Shown in pieces: positions 34,209 to 46,689 of a stretch of 64,000 nt of DNA. Position numbers and translations under genes: made by a program. The notes under the pieces were generated by a model. The model did not search any database. It had not been told where the DNA came from and worked only from the letters and a program-made list of their open reading frames with translations. How positions within the stretch are numbered: position 1 is the first letter of the stretch; each line of letters begins with the position of its first letter. The DNA is from Camelus bactrianus (Eukaryota > Chordata > Mammalia > Artiodactyla > Camelidae): NCBI RefSeq assembly GCF_048773025.1, contig NC_133557.1, positions 5,286,001 through 5,350,000 on the forward strand, given 5' to 3'.

Positions 34209-34854
34209 AAGGTGTTCTTTTCTGGGAGAAGCTGGTAGGAAGTTTTCCTGGAAAAGTTTCCAATAAATTGGACCATTCAGGCACATTCCTCATTGCTCAT
34301 TAAAAAAATGTAAAACATAATTATTAAGCTCACTTAGTATGGTCTCCAAGAGGTCGCTTGAGGAAACGTATTACAATTTATTTTATACACCTGGGTCTGA
34401 ATACGATGAAGCATCCATTTAAAAAAGATAGATATATTCTGTAACATTTAAAATGCATGCTTCCAAGCCTTTCTGGCTACAGAATTCAGTATCAAACTGA
34501 AATTCTACCTGGGGCAAATTTCATTGAAATTTGGCAAAAGCCAGCCTTGTTTCAGGCAAAAGGGAAAAAGTATAAACAAGTAATAAAATCAGACTTCCTG
34601 GAGTGTCGAGTTGTGAAACTTTTGATTTTGAAAAATAGTGGGTATTTACTGGGTGTTTCCCTAATGCTTTCTAAGTGCTCTGTGAAGCACAAACAGGTAA
34701 AGAAATGGGAATCTTATGGAGAAAGGAAAGTTAAAAAACAAAAGCAAAAACTGAAGTCTCCTTCATTTTTCCCTCTTTCAGGAATAACCAGTAAGCTAGC
34801 GAGGGCTCCTGGCTAAGAGAAAGAAAACCCCACAAAACCAAAAAAACAAGTGTC
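34209..34854. other. Unique sequence with one 119-codon frame
   Basis: The plus-strand frame at 34457-34816 has no recognised domain and ends in a Lys-rich stretch from A-rich DNA. I do not call it a gene. Confidence 0.4.
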
Positions 34855-35585
34855 ACCGTGGATGTGAAAAACCTGAACCTTTGTACATTGTTGGCAGTTC
34901 TTCAAAAAAATCAAACCTACAACTACCGTTTATTCAGCAAATTCCACTTCTGGGTATATACACAAAAGAACTGACAGCAGGGACTCAAACTATTTGTACA
35001 CTAATGTGCAGAGCGTTATTCAGTAAACCCCAAAGTGGAAATTACCCTGATGCCCATCAGTGAATGGATGGATGAACCAAATGTGCTACAATAATAAACA
35101 AATCTCTTCTGTAGAGTACAGGGAACTATATTCAATATCTTATAATGACCTCTAATGAAAAATATACGTATGTATATATGCAAAATGTGTTATATACATA
35201 CAATGGAATCTTATTGAACCTTGAAAAGGAAGGAAATCCTGATACAATATGGATGAACCCTGTAGGCATTATGTTGAGTAAAATAAGCCAGACACAAAAG
35301 GACAAAAATATCCTATGATTCCACTTACATGAGGTACCTAAAGTATTCAAACTCATAAAGACAGAAGGTATAATAGAGGCTACCAGGGGCTGGAGGGAGA
35401 GGGGGTGAAGAGTTATTGGATGGTGGGCACAGAGGCTCAGACTGGGAAGATGCAAGATTCTGAAGGTGGATGGCGAGGATCATTGTACAACAGTGTGAAG
35501 GTACTTAACGTCCCTGAATTGTACACTCAAACATGGTTAAAATGATCAATTTTATGTTATGTATATTTTACTACAATTTAAAAAA
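34855..35585 (+). mobile_element. L1M ORF2 end and 3' UTR
   Basis: 'gtacattgttggcagttctt', 'gcaaattccacttctgggta', 'gatgcccatcagtgaatgga', 'attatgttgagtaaaataag', 'tacctaaagtattcaaactc' and 'ttttatgttatgtatatttt' run in L1MA-like order. It is interrupted at 35086-35182 by a piece of younger L1 3' UTR. Confidence 0.85.
35086..35182 (+). mobile_element. Internal patch of young L1 3' UTR inside the older L1
   Basis: 'gtacagggaactatattcaa' and 'tcttataatgacctctaatg' are camelid-type L1 3' UTR. The patch lacks both the L1 3' end and a poly(A) tail. It is bounded by 'aaatgtg' at 35079-35085 and 35183-35189. Confidence 0.7.
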
Positions 35586-35803
35586 TCCTATAAAACAGTG
35601 GGTAGATTATAGATTATCTTCTGACATAGGAGCCACAGTAACGCAGGTAGACAGCAGACACACACTCATCTAATTGTGATGGTAGAAAATTGAACCAAAA
35701 AAAAAAAAAAAAAAAACCTTTGCACATAAGGAAGCAATGAAAGAATGCAAGAATTGTGGGACCTGGGGAGGAACTGGGAGGAAACTGGGAAAGAATGCCC
35801 AGG

Positions 35804-35971
35804 ATGGGGGGAGGGTATAGCTCAAGCCGTAGAGCACATGCTTAGCATGCATGAGGTCCTGGGGTCATTCCCCAGTGTCTCCTCTAAGAATAAATAAATA
35901 AATAAATCTAATTACCTCCCCCCACCAAAAAAAAAAAAAAAAAAAAAAAAAACAGAAAAAGAAAAAGGAAA
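35804..35971 (+). mobile_element. tRNA-derived SINE, camelid Vic-1 type, with 13-bp TSD
   Basis: Head 'tatagctcaagccgtagagc' (A box, slightly altered) and 'ggggtcattcccc' (B box, altered), then an (AAAT)n run, 'aatctaattacctcccccca' and a long A-tail. The flanks 'aagaatgcccagg' (35791-35803) and 'aagaaagcccagg' (35972-35984) are a 13-bp duplication with one mismatch. Confidence 0.92.
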
Positions 35972-35999
35972 AAGAAAGCCCAGGGGGAAATAAAGTTAG

Positions 36000-36150
36000 A
36001 AAATAACTTTACTTGGCTTTGGGGCCAGCTTCTGAGAAGCCTTGAATGCCACTCTAAGAATTTTGGGCTTTATCCTTCAGGCAATAAAATGCTGCCTGGT
36101 CCTTTAGCAGAAGAATGGTTTGACCAGAAAAATAACAGGAATAAAACTTT
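36000..36150 (+). repeat. Fragment of the unassigned ancient repeat
   Basis: 'agccttgaatgccactctaa', 'gaattttgggctttatcctt' and 'agaagaatggtttgaccaga' fit the early part of the same family as the copy at 12100-12610. Confidence 0.45.
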
Positions 36151-37504
36151 TATGAAAACATGTAGCATGGAGCTAAGCTGAATGCAGGAAACCAATTATG
36201 CAGTGAGGGAAAGGGAAGTATAAATTTATGAGTGAGCAATTAAATGTATTTATGGAAATTGATTTTCTCAAAATAACTCTAGTGAGTTAAATCTTTCCTC
36301 TCTGATATATATATATCAGATATATATAGATATATATGTATATATATATTTTTTAAAACATGAAGAAACTACCCACAAGTCTGAGGTTTAGACTTTCAGC
36401 ATAATCTCCATTCATTATAGTCACTCACAAGGGCATGGCTATTCCTAGCTTAAAATATGACCGATAAAGCTGTGATTTCACTCCAGTACAGCCCACCTGG
36501 ATCTGAAGAGATCAAGAAAGAAAACAAAGCTAACTGCTCTTACCCTAAATGAAAGGCAGGCTTATAATAATCTTTGATTTCATGCCAACAAATCATAAGA
36601 AGAAAAAAATGAAAATATACAAACATGTATACACATATAACATTCAAAATATGTCCCTGAATCCTTTTGCAAAACACAATCTCGAATCTGTGATAGTTAG
36701 ATTAAAGGGGAAACGAGATGCTCAAGAAAAGATCAGGTTTAAGGCTCCTGAAATATTCTTGCTGATCCTTTTTATTTTTACTTCTTGAGATCACAGGTTA
36801 AGTTTCTCAGCTGTTGCTTATCCTGGATTTTCCCTGCTCAATCTGGAGAGACTTGATTTTCTTGATATGATGTCCTGACACAATATAACAGGACGCTTTA
36901 GGGGTTAGAGCGTTGTGAAGACATTGGTTGGTCTATGATGTCAGAAGTAACCTCTAGCTGCCAAGGGCAGCCCTTGGATTACATGATGCTGGTTGACAGC
37001 CATCCACTTCTGCGGCCCTTCCCTGCCACACGCCGTCTCTTAGCAGGGAGGAGCGGCTCCTAGCCATCCTTCACAGCCCAGAGTAGGAGCTTGGCAACGT
37101 CCATCACCTTCCCTAAGATCTGAGCCAGTCCTGGCTGGGGACAAATGACAGCTTATCTGGTTTGGGAAGGGCGCGTGCTACTGCTGTGCTCAAGAGGAAA
37201 CCAGACCATCGTCAGACCCTGAGTTCTTCTAGACTCAATGCGGTCACATCATCAGATCACAGTTTTGCCACGTGGATCCTTTCTCCCTCAGTCATTTTCC
37301 ATGTCTTCTTTATATGTACTAAGTGGAGTTACCTAGAAAGGGATACGAATAATACTAATGAGATGTTACAAAATGAAAAACTGTTCTGATACGTAAGCAT
37401 TCTGATATTACGGGAGCGCTGTAGGAATTCAAAGTAAGAGCAACAACAGAACGTTAAAAACAAATGTGATTTATTAGCAAATATGTACAACATCTTGTGG
37501 TAGC
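36151..37504. other. Unique sequence with a TA-rich patch
   Basis: The TA-rich patch at 36307-36350 is described separately. The frames at 36549-36788 and 37162-37389 have no recognised domain. Confidence 0.45.
36307..36350. repeat. (TA)n interrupted, partly palindromic
   Basis: TA runs broken by 'tcaga', 'taga' and 'gtata'. Confidence 0.85.
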
Positions 37505-37634
37505 TCACAGTGAAAAAGAATGTGAAAATGAATATATATATATGTTCATGTATAACTGAAAAATTGTGCTCTACACTGGAAATTGACACAACATTGTAAA
37601 CTGACTATAACTCAATTGGAAAAAAAAAAAAAAA
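37505..37634 (+). mobile_element. Camelid-type L1 3' end with poly(A) tail
   Basis: 'gttcatgtataactgaaaaa', 'ttgtgctctacactggaaat', 'cacaacattgtaaactgact' and then an A-run of 14. Strongly 5'-truncated. Confidence 0.85.
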
Positions 37635-40600
37635 GCAGACACAGAGCAGAAGGTAGAAGGAGGGACAAGGAGAGGGGCGGGGAGGAGGTGTGAGTTCCTC
37701 TGGGAGGGCAGACTCCAAAGCAGGAGCCCCACCCCTGGGAGAGTTGGGAGCACCTCTATCTAAAACTCATGGTATTGTCTGGATCTCAAAAACCCTTTGT
37801 TGGATGAAAGAAACCTCATTTATATGACATTCTTGAATGAATCTCTGATGAAAAAAAATCAGAAGAATGATTGCTCTTAGAGAACTTCCCCGCTTGTTTT
37901 ACCATCTCTATCCTGACGGAGGTTTGGGTTACATGGTGGCTTGTATTTTTCAAAATTAAGCAACAAAATAGACTTATGATTGCATTGCATTGCATTGCAT
38001 GTAAATTTGATCTAGAAGCAAATATTGAAGTCTAGCTAATGATAGGCTTGCTAAAGTGTTTAGGGGAAATTATCCTGATATCTGCATGAAACCATTTCCT
38101 TTGGAGTGCACAAACAAATAATATGGATTGATTGAAGAATCGAGAAAGAGAGAAATGTACAGATACATGAGAAAGCAACATAACAAAATGACATTGGTAA
38201 AATCTAGGTGGTAGGTATACAGGTGTTGGCTATAAAATTTATTCAACTTAGCATATACCTGGAAATATATAAATGTTGGAGAAAAAGCTATTGTCATTCA
38301 TTTTGATGCTTAACAAACAGATCCATCTGTGTTAATAACCATCCTCTTCTTGGGATGCTAGTGCTCCTGGGAAAGTTAAGGGCATCAAAATCATTGATAC
38401 ATTTATATTGATTTCTTCTATGTGTTTTCTCCTAATAAGTAGTTTTGAATAGAACAGGAGAGTTTAATTGCTATTGTTGGTGTCAGTGGTGGTGGTGGGA
38501 AAGATGGTGGCAGTGATGTCAGGTGGTGGACCACTGTGTTCAGATGACATGGATCTTAGGGAAAGGTCAAAAAAGGGTAAGTCAGCACTAGAAATCAGGG
38601 GGTGCATAAAGCAAGATGGAAAGATACCAAAAATCAATTTCACCCCTTTTAAAATTTGCCTTAGGTTCGTCCTCATCATGGAAATAGGGAAGAAAGAAAG
38701 AGAGTGAGGAGACTCAGTTAAGGTTGTAAATGAAAGAAGGAAAGAATTATGGCACTGACTGTAAGTTTCGAGGGAAAAAAATCAGTAGAAATTCAATAAA
38801 TATTTTATATCGTCCAAGAATCAATAGAGGACTGGATGATGGATGGATCCAAGACAGTGAAAACGGGTGATACCTATTCAAACTCTGGATTTTCAGAATA
38901 AAACCATCAATCAAAATCAACCCTATTCTGTTCTCACAAAACAGAATCTCTCATTGGTCAGTTAAACTCGCCACGCATGCCCTTAAGAGGGGCAAACCTT
39001 AATGCCTCCACGAAGGCTTTTGGTTAAGTTGTGTGAGCTGCAGACCTGTTGAAAACGAGAGCTGACATATATACACAGAACAAAAGCACTGATGGTGATG
39101 GTCCAGGACCCTCGCTATTTCCCCCTCGGTGGCGAACATGTGCTTCACAACTTCCCCCTCATGTCCTCGAGTGCTCACTCTTCATGTGTTGACCCTTTCC
39201 AAGAAATCTATCCTCATCTAGGTTATCTTCAGGCAAGAATTAAAAAAAAAAAAAAAACTCAATTCTTTGCCCTGTAAGCGTCTGAAAAAAAGTAGCTCAC
39301 ATTTTATGCTCCTACAGCCTCACCATCCACTCTCTCCTAACTACTCAGAAGCGGACTTCTAGTCCCACGTCTCCACCTCCACTTTCTCACCGTTGGCTGA
39401 ATCAGAGCCATCCATCCAATCCAACAGCTGGAAACCAAAGGGAGCTATGAGCACTTCACACGTGGTTCATTCCAACTGAGATGCGCGGTGAGTACAGAAT
39501 ACAGGCTGGATTTCAAAGACTTAGTACAAAATCGAGAATGTAAAATGTAAGTTTGTGCATTGATTCTATGCTAAAGGATAATATATTTAATATATTGGGT
39601 TAATTAAAATACATTTTTTAACTTAACTTTACCTGCTTCTTTTTTGATGTGACTACTCAGAAATTTTAAATCATGCGTGGGGTCCACGTATTGGAAAGGT
39701 CTTTTCTCGGCCATTTTCTCTTTTGGCCTCCATGCAGCCTTTGAGATTGTCAGTGGCCCTCCACCGCCCTCCCACCTCTTTTTTGAAATCCTCTCCCTGA
39801 TTTCTGGTTTGCTACAAAGGCCTACTTCTGCCTCCTTTCTCACCTTCTCATCTTCTCTTGAACTAAAGCAGCTGGAAAGTGGCCGTAGGAATCCTGCAGC
39901 AGGAAGTGTCTCTCCAGAGCTGTAACACTTCAATGTCAGGCAGTATTTCTAGTCATGCTGAAATTAACCCTTGCCGAAGGAGGGGGAGAGAAACTGTCCA
40001 AGGAAACCGTGGCGGGTAGGTGATCTAAATTGCATGAAGACAGGTAAGTAACGGTGAGATGAAGGAGAAAACATTGAAAGGGGGTCCTGTATCACACGTC
40101 CTGCCCCCACCCCGCCCCCTGCACTGACAGCTCGCTTTGGTGAATAGCTCTCATCCCATTTCCACCTGCCAAACTGTCCACGATGCCATATTTTCTACCA
40201 AAGCCTTTCCTCTTTCCTCCGCAGCCCAGCCTGGAGGTGCCTGCTCTAACTCCCAACTACTCCTGGGAAACTCTTCCAGCCCTGAACGCTTTTAAAGCCA
40301 TTAGTATGTGTGTGCGCGTGTGTGACTTCACTTAAGAACCTGTAAATTCTTGGAGAGCGAGAGCCAAATCCGATCGCCAGCCCCCAGGAAATGAGTAATC
40401 AGGAGGGCTAGTCAGAAGGATGTTCACGTGCAGAAAGACAGAAGAAAACAGCAAATTAGTATTTTTCACATTATTCTCCCTCTGCATATTCATTTATTCA
40501 TTCTCTCTCTTTCTACCTCTAAACACACACACACATACAAACATATAATATATCTGTCAATTGGATCAATACAAAGACGACAGACAGATAAAGATGGATA

Positions 40601-40694
40601 GATATCTCAGGACCAGGGCTAGGAGATATGGGTGAGGTGTCCTCGGGACATACAGAGGAATCCAGTCCCAGCCCTGCCTCTATACACCTGTACC
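37635..40694. other. Unique sequence, nothing recognised
   Basis: Three kilobases with no clear interspersed repeat. A (GCATT)n run lies at about 37980-38000 and an A-run at about 39241-39256. The 109-codon minus frame (39604-39933) and the overlapping 82-codon plus frame are mutually exclusive and unsupported. Confidence 0.45.
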
Positions 40695-40885
40695 TGTACC
40701 TCTATACATGCCACCAGTGACCTGACATGTGCATCTGTAGGCAAATCTCTAGTCCTCATGGAAAGAATAATCGCACGTGACTCACAGTGTTGCTGTAAGG
40801 ATTAAATGAATTATTGCACACGAGAAAAGGTACCAGAAACCTTGCTTAACAGTATTCTCAATACATATCACCATTATTAATAACA
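40695..40885 (+). mobile_element. MIR SINE
   Basis: 'atctgtaggcaaatctctag', 'gtgttgctgtaaggattaaa' and 'accttgcttaacagtattct' follow the MIR consensus 3' half. Confidence 0.65.
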
Positions 40886-42802
40886 TTTATTACAATAATA
40901 ATGCATTTGATTTACTTAAGCTGGCAAAGTTGTAAGTTGAAGCACCTGGAATGAAGTGGTCCAAAATGGTGCGAGTTTAGAAACAGAGTTTTCACGTGAG
41001 TGGGTTTTTACCACTCTGTGCCTGCAGCAGTGAATACTGGAGTACACACTCTTTGAATACAGAAAAAATAAACATAGCTCAGAAATAAAGTTCTATTTTG
41101 CAAATGGTAAAATCAAACCGGAAAATTCTAATGAGCCCCATCTGCACGTACGCCCGCTATTCTTTGTAATATTTGCTATAGATTTTTTTTTTAAATGGTG
41201 ATCAAATATTACAGGACCTCACAAGAGCTTAAGTGCTGAACTTTAATTTTAAGTCTGGCGTTTTTTTCATGAGTGTGGGAAGCACTGGGCAGAGAAATGC
41301 ACTTTGAGCTGTGTGGAGGGCAGTGGGGCGCACTGATTTCATTTTCACTCTTAAAACCTGTATAAAAATAACATTATTATGACACAGTGGAACCCCGTAC
41401 AATATGTCAAAATGACTAAGAAAAGAAAATAAAAGGAGGAAAACTTTAAGTGGGTTTGATTTTGAAAGCCAAATATTTTTAGAAAAATCTAATGAAACCT
41501 GCTTATGACTTTCTTACTTTCAATATTTCCCTACATCAAATGTTTACCTTTCAAAGGCCTGGTTAGAACATGAACACACACACACACACACACACATACG
41601 GTATTTCTTTTCAACATTTCCCTTTCCCTGTCCCTGAGAAGATATTATAAGGGATACGCTCTAATATTAAAACAAATACATAAATAAACTACCAGTGGGG
41701 AAAAACAGTGCATCATTTCTTAAAGGTCTTAACCTCACCAAGGCTGGGCTTCCCTGGGGTCTGCTTTGCCCTGTTGGACAGGAAGCAGCACAAAGTTAAC
41801 TTCAAAGTGTTGCAGCACTAGCAACGGACGGCTGTTGTTGGGCCCTAAAGAGAAACTGTTGAGGAAATGCAGTTCCCCATAGCCCCCTGCAGCCAGACTC
41901 CAAGAACATTCTCCATAAACCATCAGAGGTGCCGTGGGGCCAAGGTGCCACGCCTTGTCCTTGGCTCTGCCCTGGCTCTGCTTCTTGGTTCTCCAAGTGC
42001 TGAGCTCCCTCCGATCATGGATGAGCACCTACAGGCCGAGGTTTCTATCTGAGGCTGAAAAATATGTCAGAACACACATTAGTGAGACGCAAGGCACTCA
42101 AAGAGAGGTGTGCATCCTTCAGTAACAAAAACACCCACCAGTTAATAGCGGCTCATCTCAGATAACGTGCTGAAAGAACGTCTGCTGCTTGGGAGTAGGA
42201 TGTTGTAGCAACGGTGGTTAGAAAGCCAGGAAATATATAATTAACATCTTCCACTTTCCCAAGTACTCAACTCACCCTGTTTCCATGTGAGCTATGTCCC
42301 AGGAAATCAGCAGATGGCGCTGTTCCCTGAGGCTCAGAGCTTGTCAGAGTAGCCGGAGTCTGAATACGGGATTGTACTTCACAAGGCATACAGGTAGGAT
42401 GTCAGAGGCGATAAATCCACCTTCTCGAAATGCTGGGTAAGCCGAGATTTATTTGCCATTAAGAACTGATCAGGCAGTTTTATTAACGGAAAGAGAGGTC
42501 CTGATGAGTCTATGCTACGGAAAGCTTATCACTCATCTGTGTTGAAACTGACTTTCTCTTTTGACCTATGCTTTTAATACAGTTTCCAAATACAGATTTT
42601 GCTTTTCAACCATTCTGTTCGTCCGTATAGCTTGGTGCTACTACCAGTGAGAGAGGAAAACCAAACCCAATCTCCAGGGGAGGTCTGAGGTGAACAGTGT
42701 ACCACACACGTGGAGGATGACTTGCCTCAGCGCTAGCACTCCTTGCTGATGGGAGGAGGGAGCCTGGGGAGTTTCTAACCACCTAGTCCAGAAAAGGAGG
42801 CA
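40886..42802. other. Unique sequence, nothing recognised
   Basis: Contains the (CA)n run at 41574-41596. Overlapping frames on both strands at 41735-42125 (up to 97 codons) have no recognised domain. Confidence 0.45.
41574..41596. repeat. (CA)n microsatellite
   Basis: About 11 CA units. Confidence 0.95.
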
Positions 42803-42988
42803 GCGTGTGATCCAATTTCCCATCAGAAACACTTGGGAGACTATTTTAAAGTGACAGATTTCCAAACTTACCTCAAACCTGCTGCATCCAAAACCCTGGG
42901 GGTATGATTCTGGAACCTGTTTTTTTGTTTGTTTGTTTTGTTTTTAATCTCCTCAAGTTAATTCTGATGCAGCTGGGGCATTATTTGA
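42803..42988. mobile_element. hAT-Charlie MITE (MER5/MER20-like), with a (TTTG)n run inside
   Basis: 'catcagaaacacttgggaga', 'aaccctgggggtatgattct' and 'ttaattctgatgcagctggg' are typical of these palindrome-like MITEs. A (TTTG)n stretch has expanded at 42920-42945. Subfamily uncertain. Confidence 0.55.
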
Positions 42989-44452
42989 CAACTAGGACTT
43001 CTAAACAATATAACAAGTTCCAACAACATAATGAAGAATCCTATGATATTTAAAAAAATAGAAAATAAAAAAAAAATAAACTTGCAGGAAGCATGAGTAA
43101 CTCAGCACCTCAGAGACTCAAAGGACCTTATCATTCCTTGGACTACCTCTTAAAAACTTGCTTTTATGAGTATGAACGTTCATGACAAAAAAAAAAAAAA
43201 GCCACTTACCTAAATAAACTCGAGGAAATTGTTCCCTTTCATGGGAGAAATCTGTGAGTAAAAAGCTATAAAGTTGAATTATTCTTTCCTATGAAGCTGC
43301 TGCATTTCCCGTCCAATATTAGTGGGTCATCTGCTATACAATTAGCATGAGACCAAGTCCCCATCCTCACGGAGCGTAGCCAGCGCGCGTTGTGCCGGGA
43401 AAGGCGAACAGCAGTGTAAACCAGAAACTGTGCTCTAGGCCAGGTGGAATGGAACATAAAGGAGAAACACAACAAGGGAACTGGGAGAAATTTAAAATAA
43501 TGATGCATTCTGACATGGGGCAATTTCCGTTTTTGTCCTTAGAAGACATGACATACTTTTAAAAGGAATTATGATTGGGATGCCGTTTGCTTAAAAAAAA
43601 AATAGCCAGTTATTTTGAATGGCCGCCTTTCCTGGGAAGATCCATGAAAAACAGTTCCTGGACCACTAGGCACTTTACATAAGCCCCCTCCGTGGTGTGG
43701 CCATCTTCCCCATGCTCTCCGGTCCTCCAGCCCCTAACCTCCTGCCATACCTGTAAAACTTTCCTAACAAGATGTAGGTCAAAAGCTTGGACCCCCAGGC
43801 TTGTTGGATGCTTCTGGTTTTACAAAGACCTAAATGCTGCTCGGTGGTCCTCTTTCAGATTAGGAGGAACTACTAATTAATTAATTTCACATTAAAGTGA
43901 GAGGCCACACTAAATCCATGAGTGATTTCACAGCATGTGTCTTGGACATCTACAGTCAGTTGTTGACACTGCAGTAAGTTAGAAAATAGGCCATTTTTTT
44001 CCAGAGTCTTGGCTACCTCTGATGCTTTTTGTAACCTTTATGCTTCTGTGAATTGCATCTTATTTTTTTTCCCCTTTTCAAAAATAAGCCCGATATGTCA
44101 CAGCTTAGAGTTTCTTGGAGGACTTGTCCTTCTGGGTTATGAAATACCTGAGAGTGGATTTTATTTTGGGTTGCTGTTCCAACTCCATCAGTGGAACAGA
44201 GTTATATATGAGAATATCAAACACTAGTTGGTAAAGCTGTTTCTTATGGGGGTGTGGGTTAAAATCTGCAAAACCACATACACGTATACAGGAATCGAAC
44301 ACGTTGGTATATCCGTGGAAGATGGTGGGAACCAGGTTTGTCACTGTTCGAGTGGCAGTTTACACACATGCCAGGCTGAGCAGAGGCTAGAATGAGCCAT
44401 CTGGTTCTAGCATTCAAGTTGGAGACATCTCTATCTTTTCTCTCTCTCTCTC
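42989..44452. other. Unique sequence
   Basis: A-runs at 43066 and 43187. A small CpG-dense patch at 43370-43410 sits in a phrase ('gtccccatcctcacggagcg') that looks like old LINE-derived 'ccctcatggagct' sequence, so it is not a CpG island. Confidence 0.4.
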
Positions 44453-44830
44453 TTTTTTTTTTTTTCAGTTTTCACCTCATTGTTTTATTCAGTTTTCTCC
44501 AAAGGCAAAAATCAAAGGTAATAGAGATAACAAACATTATTTGAATTGGCTCACAAATCTGATAAGTAAAACCTGAAAGACAGAAAATGTTACACAAGTT
44601 GCAAAGAAAGCACTGCTGGAGTTTCAATGACTTGATAGCAAAGGGAAATAATATAAACGCTACAGGTGTTAACGTTTAGAACAGTACTTGCAACCTGCTC
44701 ATTTCTAGGCAATTCTGGGACCCTGGTGCAATGAAGGGTTCCTTCAGTATTTTGATAGATGGAGGGTTTCTTCATCTATCATTGCTGAGTTCCTTTGACA
44801 TGTATGAAATCATGTTTAGCTTACTATAGA
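44453..44830 (-). pseudogene. Possible processed retrocopy of an mRNA 3' end
   Basis: Read on the minus strand, the sequence ends with AATAAA (complement at 44484-44489), then 18 nt, then a run of 13 A (44453-44465). That is the layout of a polyadenylated transcript copied back into DNA. The body has no recognised repeat and no long frame, so it would be 3' UTR only. I cannot name the source gene and found no target-site duplication. It could instead be an unrecognised repeat. Confidence 0.35.
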
Positions 44831-45701
44831 TACAAATGGTCGTGCATTTAAATGTTTATATATGTATGTGTGTGTATAGAGGGGTTAATACACACACATT
44901 TATTTTCTTGCTTTCAACTGAAAGAACCTAGAAACAGTCACATCTCAGAAGCAACAAGCACATCCAACACCCAGATGTTAGCTTCTAATGCCATTCCCCA
45001 GTAAGAGGAACTGGGGGCTCCTTGGAGGAATGGCTGATTATATGACACTGGCAAGGAATGTACGAGATGAGCCTGGAGCATCCTGCAGTGCCAGAAAGTA
45101 AGGAAGTGCTAAACAATCAAACAAACAACAACAAAAAACGAAGATGGAAAATGCCAAAAGGGCACATGCAGCATCTTGAGAGAGCTCACAATGGCCAACC
45201 CTGGAAAAATTTAAGCAATTTAAGTATATAACTAAAAATATCAAAGTATTAAATTATAATCCAAAATATAAAATAAATGTCCACAAGCCCATACCATTCT
45301 AAATAGAGAGAATAGACAAATCTTTGTATAAAGGGATTCCAAATAATGATGCAGATAATCAGTCATGAAGGATTTACTTATGCCAATAATAATGTTGTTC
45401 CATGTATAAATAAAAGGCATCAAATCAATTATATAAGCATAATGATCACATGGTGCATGACTGTAGGTTTAAACATCTTGACATCATGGATACCGTGTGC
45501 GTGGAGAGATATATATATATGTAAAATAGATGTATATTATATATATTTTAAGATTGTGTTCATTTTTGCATAAATTGTATTATAGTGTAGTATATAGTAA
45601 TCCTATATAGTTAACATATAGTATAATATAAATGCTATAATCATACGTATATTCTATCTTTGTGTATATTAACCCACATGTATACACGTGGTTATATATA
45701 G

Positions 45702-45705
<4 letters not shown>
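44831..45705. other. AT-rich sequence, possibly old L1 in part
   Basis: Phrases around 45260-45350 ('agagagaatagacaaatctt') could be L1-derived but are not clear. Nothing else was recognised. Confidence 0.35.

Positions 45706-45759
<54 letters not shown>
45706..45759. repeat. (TA)n microsatellite
   Basis: About 27 uninterrupted TA units, directly beside a young L1 end. The IYIYIY frames over it are artefacts. Confidence 0.95.
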
Positions 45760-45763
<4 letters not shown>

Positions 45764-45768
45764 TTATC

Positions 45769-45905
45769 TTTTTTATTGAAGCACAGTCAATTACAATATG
45801 TCAAATTCTGGTGCACAGCACAATGTCCCAATCTTGCATATACATACATATATTCATTTTCATAGTTTACAGTTGTATTTTATATACACATATATATCTA
45901 GTAGT
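45769..45905 (-). mobile_element. Camelid-type L1 3' end
   Basis: 'attgaagcacagtcaattac', 'atgtcaaattctggtgcaca' and 'tattcattttcatagtttac' match the antisense of the young L1 3' UTR. The adjoining TA run (and 'tttatctttttt') sits at its 3' end. Confidence 0.75.
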
Positions 45906-46189
45906 ATAGTTACTGTATCCTTACATTCCTAAGTTTCAAAATACTGAGAACAGTGGACCCCGTACATGTCTATTGAGTGGAACTGAGCATCTATGGGAAA
46001 AAAAAATTAGTTCTAGGAATATAACAACTAAGGAAGAGTAAAGAACAGTCTTAACATCTACTGGAAATTAAGAAATGTTAGCAATAAACTCTAAAACAAA
46101 GCAGGTACCTACAAGTCTAGGAAGCTGAGAAAAGGGAATTTAAGATTGAAAAATAAAAGTACAATATATAGCAAGAGTTAAAAATAGTG

Positions 46190-46600
46190 CCAAAGGAGAC
46201 TAGCAACTGATAAATAGATAAATAAAAGTTCCTACAGTGGAAAATTGTTTTGCAATAAAAAGGAATGAAGTGCTCACACATGCTGCAAGATGGGTGAACC
46301 CTAAAAATATTATGCTAAGTGAAAGAAGATCAAATATAAATGATTTTATCCATATGAAGTGTCCACAATAGGAAAATCCTTTGAGATAGGAGGTAGAAAG
46401 CTATATACATCTTCTATGGGTGGGGGTGGGGTGAGGGACATTGGCAGCGGGTAACTGCTAAAGGCTATGGCTTTTCTTTTTAAGAATGATGAACATGTTA
46501 TAAAGTTGATCGTGGTGTAGGTTACAGCTCTGTGAACACACTACAAACCATTGAACTGTACACTCTGAGTGAATTACATGCTCTATGAATTACATATTAT
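46190..46600 (+). mobile_element. L1M 3' region
   Basis: 'tgggtgaaccctaaaaatat', 'tatgctaagtgaaagaagat', 'tagaaagctatatacatctt' and 'caaaccattgaactgtacac' are in L1 ORF2-end/3'-UTR order. Confidence 0.75.
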
Positions 46601-46689
46601 ATAATTTACAAATTACAATGAAGGAGATTTGAAAGAGAATTTGGAGGCTTATTTAAAATAAATCATTAATGACTTCTCACTTAAGATGT

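Noticed and set aside
39604-39933. 109-codon minus-strand open frame
   Set aside because: An overlapping plus-strand frame of 82 codons is also open. There is no recognised domain, splice context or start context.
41735-42028. 97-codon minus-strand frame with a nearby AG and GTGAGG
   Set aside because: The frame begins at a non-ATG codon directly after a stop, and both strands are open in several frames. The splice-like sites are ordinary.
43370-43410. CpG-dense patch considered as a CpG island
   Set aside because: It is only about 40 bp long, far below island size, and lies in what looks like old LINE-derived sequence.
45662-45909. Open frames with long IYIYIY runs
   Set aside because: They translate the (TA)n microsatellite and the adjoining L1 tail.
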